Source of the DNA: Acidobacteriota bacterium
GTDB taxonomy: Bacteria; Acidobacteriota; Terriglobia; Acidiferrales; UBA7541
Direction: 5' to 3'
DNA: 6,990 bases
NCBI GenBank assembly: GCA_028876695.1
Contig: JAGWRH010000066.1
Coordinates: forward strand, 1 to 6,990
A program made the position numbers and the translations under genes. The notes under the pieces are model-generated. The model made no database searches. It was not told the origin of the DNA and saw only the letters and a list, made by a program, of their open reading frames with translations. This document shows, piece after piece, positions 6,736-6,990 of the stretch; positions within the stretch are counted from its first letter, which is position 1, and every line of letters begins with the position of its first letter.

Positions 6736-6796
6736 CTGGATCGCACAACGTTTCGAATCCTGCACGCGCCACCGGTGGTCAGTCCTTTTCCTGCGC

Positions 6797-6821
6797 GGTG
6801 CACTACCTCGAAAGAGGCACC
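6797..6821. other. Weak imperfect hairpin in the convergent intergenic gap
   Basis: GGTGC (6797-6801) pairs with GCACC (6817-6821) around a CTC-GAAA-GAG hairpin, leaving a five-base bulge. There is no T-run on either side, so it is not a convincing intrinsic terminator. A 10-bp palindrome CCACCGGTGG lies at 6769-6778, followed by a short TTTT. I see no gene in 6736-6850. Confidence 0.25.
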
Positions 6822-6850
6822 GTAAATCCAACGTGGGGCGGAAATTGAAA

Positions 6851-6927
6851 TGGCGCGCCCGGGGAGATTCGAACTCCCGGCCTTGTGCTTCGGAGGCACA
6901 CGCTCTATCCATCTGAGCTACGGGCGC
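6851..6927 (-). tRNA. tRNA-Arg, anticodon CCG
   Basis: Read on the minus strand, this is a complete 77-base tRNA cloverleaf. The acceptor stem GCGCCCG/CGGGCGC is fully paired, the D arm is GCUC/GAGC, the anticodon stem is UGUGC/GCACA around loop CUCCGAA, the variable loop has 5 bases, and the T arm is GGGAG-UUCGAAU-CUCCC. The anticodon CCG (plus-strand 6891-6893) reads the arginine codon CGG. The discriminator base is G and the 3' CCA is encoded (plus-strand TGG at 6851-6853). It converges on the carboxylase operon, with its 3' end 115 bp from the last stop codon. Confidence 0.97.
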
Positions 6928-6951
6928 ACGCCGCAGACCTGCAATCAATTC

Positions 6952-6957
6952 ATTGTA
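6952..6957 (-). promoter_or_regulatory. Possible -10 box of the tRNA gene
   Basis: On the minus strand TACAAT lies 24 bases upstream of the tRNA 5' end in a locally AT-rich stretch. No good -35 hexamer is visible at 16-18 bases spacing, so this is a weak call. Confidence 0.3.
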
Positions 6958-6990
6958 TTACGTTTCGCGAGCACGGGCCATGCAGCTACC

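Noticed and set aside
5740..6948. Long minus-strand open frame running through the HAD gene and the tRNA
   Set aside because: It is antisense to a clear HAD protein, and its start translates the tRNA itself, giving the familiar false peptide seen over tRNA genes. No domain is recognisable.
1..6990. CRISPR arrays, insertion sequences, inverted-repeat elements or large direct repeats
   Set aside because: None seen; the window is almost wholly coding, and the only palindromes in the gap 6736-6850 are short.

Overview
This is bacterial DNA of moderately high GC with tightly packed genes. Nothing in it fixes the phylum. The long antisense open frames, the short intergenic gaps and the encoded CCA on the tRNA fit an uncultured soil or sediment bacterium with a GC-biased genome, but that is inference.

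Positions 1-6735 hold one co-directional run of six plus-strand genes. Junctions are +10 bp, -4 bp, +1 bp, -8 bp and -4 bp, so it reads as one operon with translational coupling; its 5' end lies outside the window. The order is: (1) a 5'-truncated protein ending in a PEP-utilising 'mobile' phosphohistidine domain; (2) a separate PEP-synthase-type ATP-grasp subunit; (3) an AccB-type biotin carboxyl carrier protein; (4) an AccC-type biotin carboxylase; (5) a carboxyltransferase of the pyruvate carboxylase / oxaloacetate decarboxylase alpha fold; (6) a HAD-family phosphatase of the NagD / 4-nitrophenylphosphatase type. A minus-strand tRNA-Arg (anticodon CCG) sits convergently at 6851-6927.

Genes 1 and 2 look like the two catalytic subunits of a phenylphosphate-synthase-type kinase: ATP-grasp subunit plus phosphohistidine subunit, with no PEP/pyruvate barrel. 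Genes 3-5 form a complete biotin-dependent carboxylase. The pairing suggests one ATP-driven system that phosphorylates a weakly acidic substrate, perhaps a ketone as its enol phosphate or a phenol-like compound, and carboxylates it with carboxybiotin. Supporting this, the carboxyltransferase keeps its metal-site motifs but has lost the arginine that holds the pyruvate carboxylate and the threonine of the TSQP loop, so its substrate is probably not pyruvate or oxaloacetate. The carrier protein N-terminus and the carboxyltransferase C-terminus also share a ~27-residue module that could dock both onto a common partner. The coupled HAD enzyme may remove phosphate from a pathway intermediate or a dead-end product. 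The combined reaction and substrate are inference; the individual protein families are clear from sequence.
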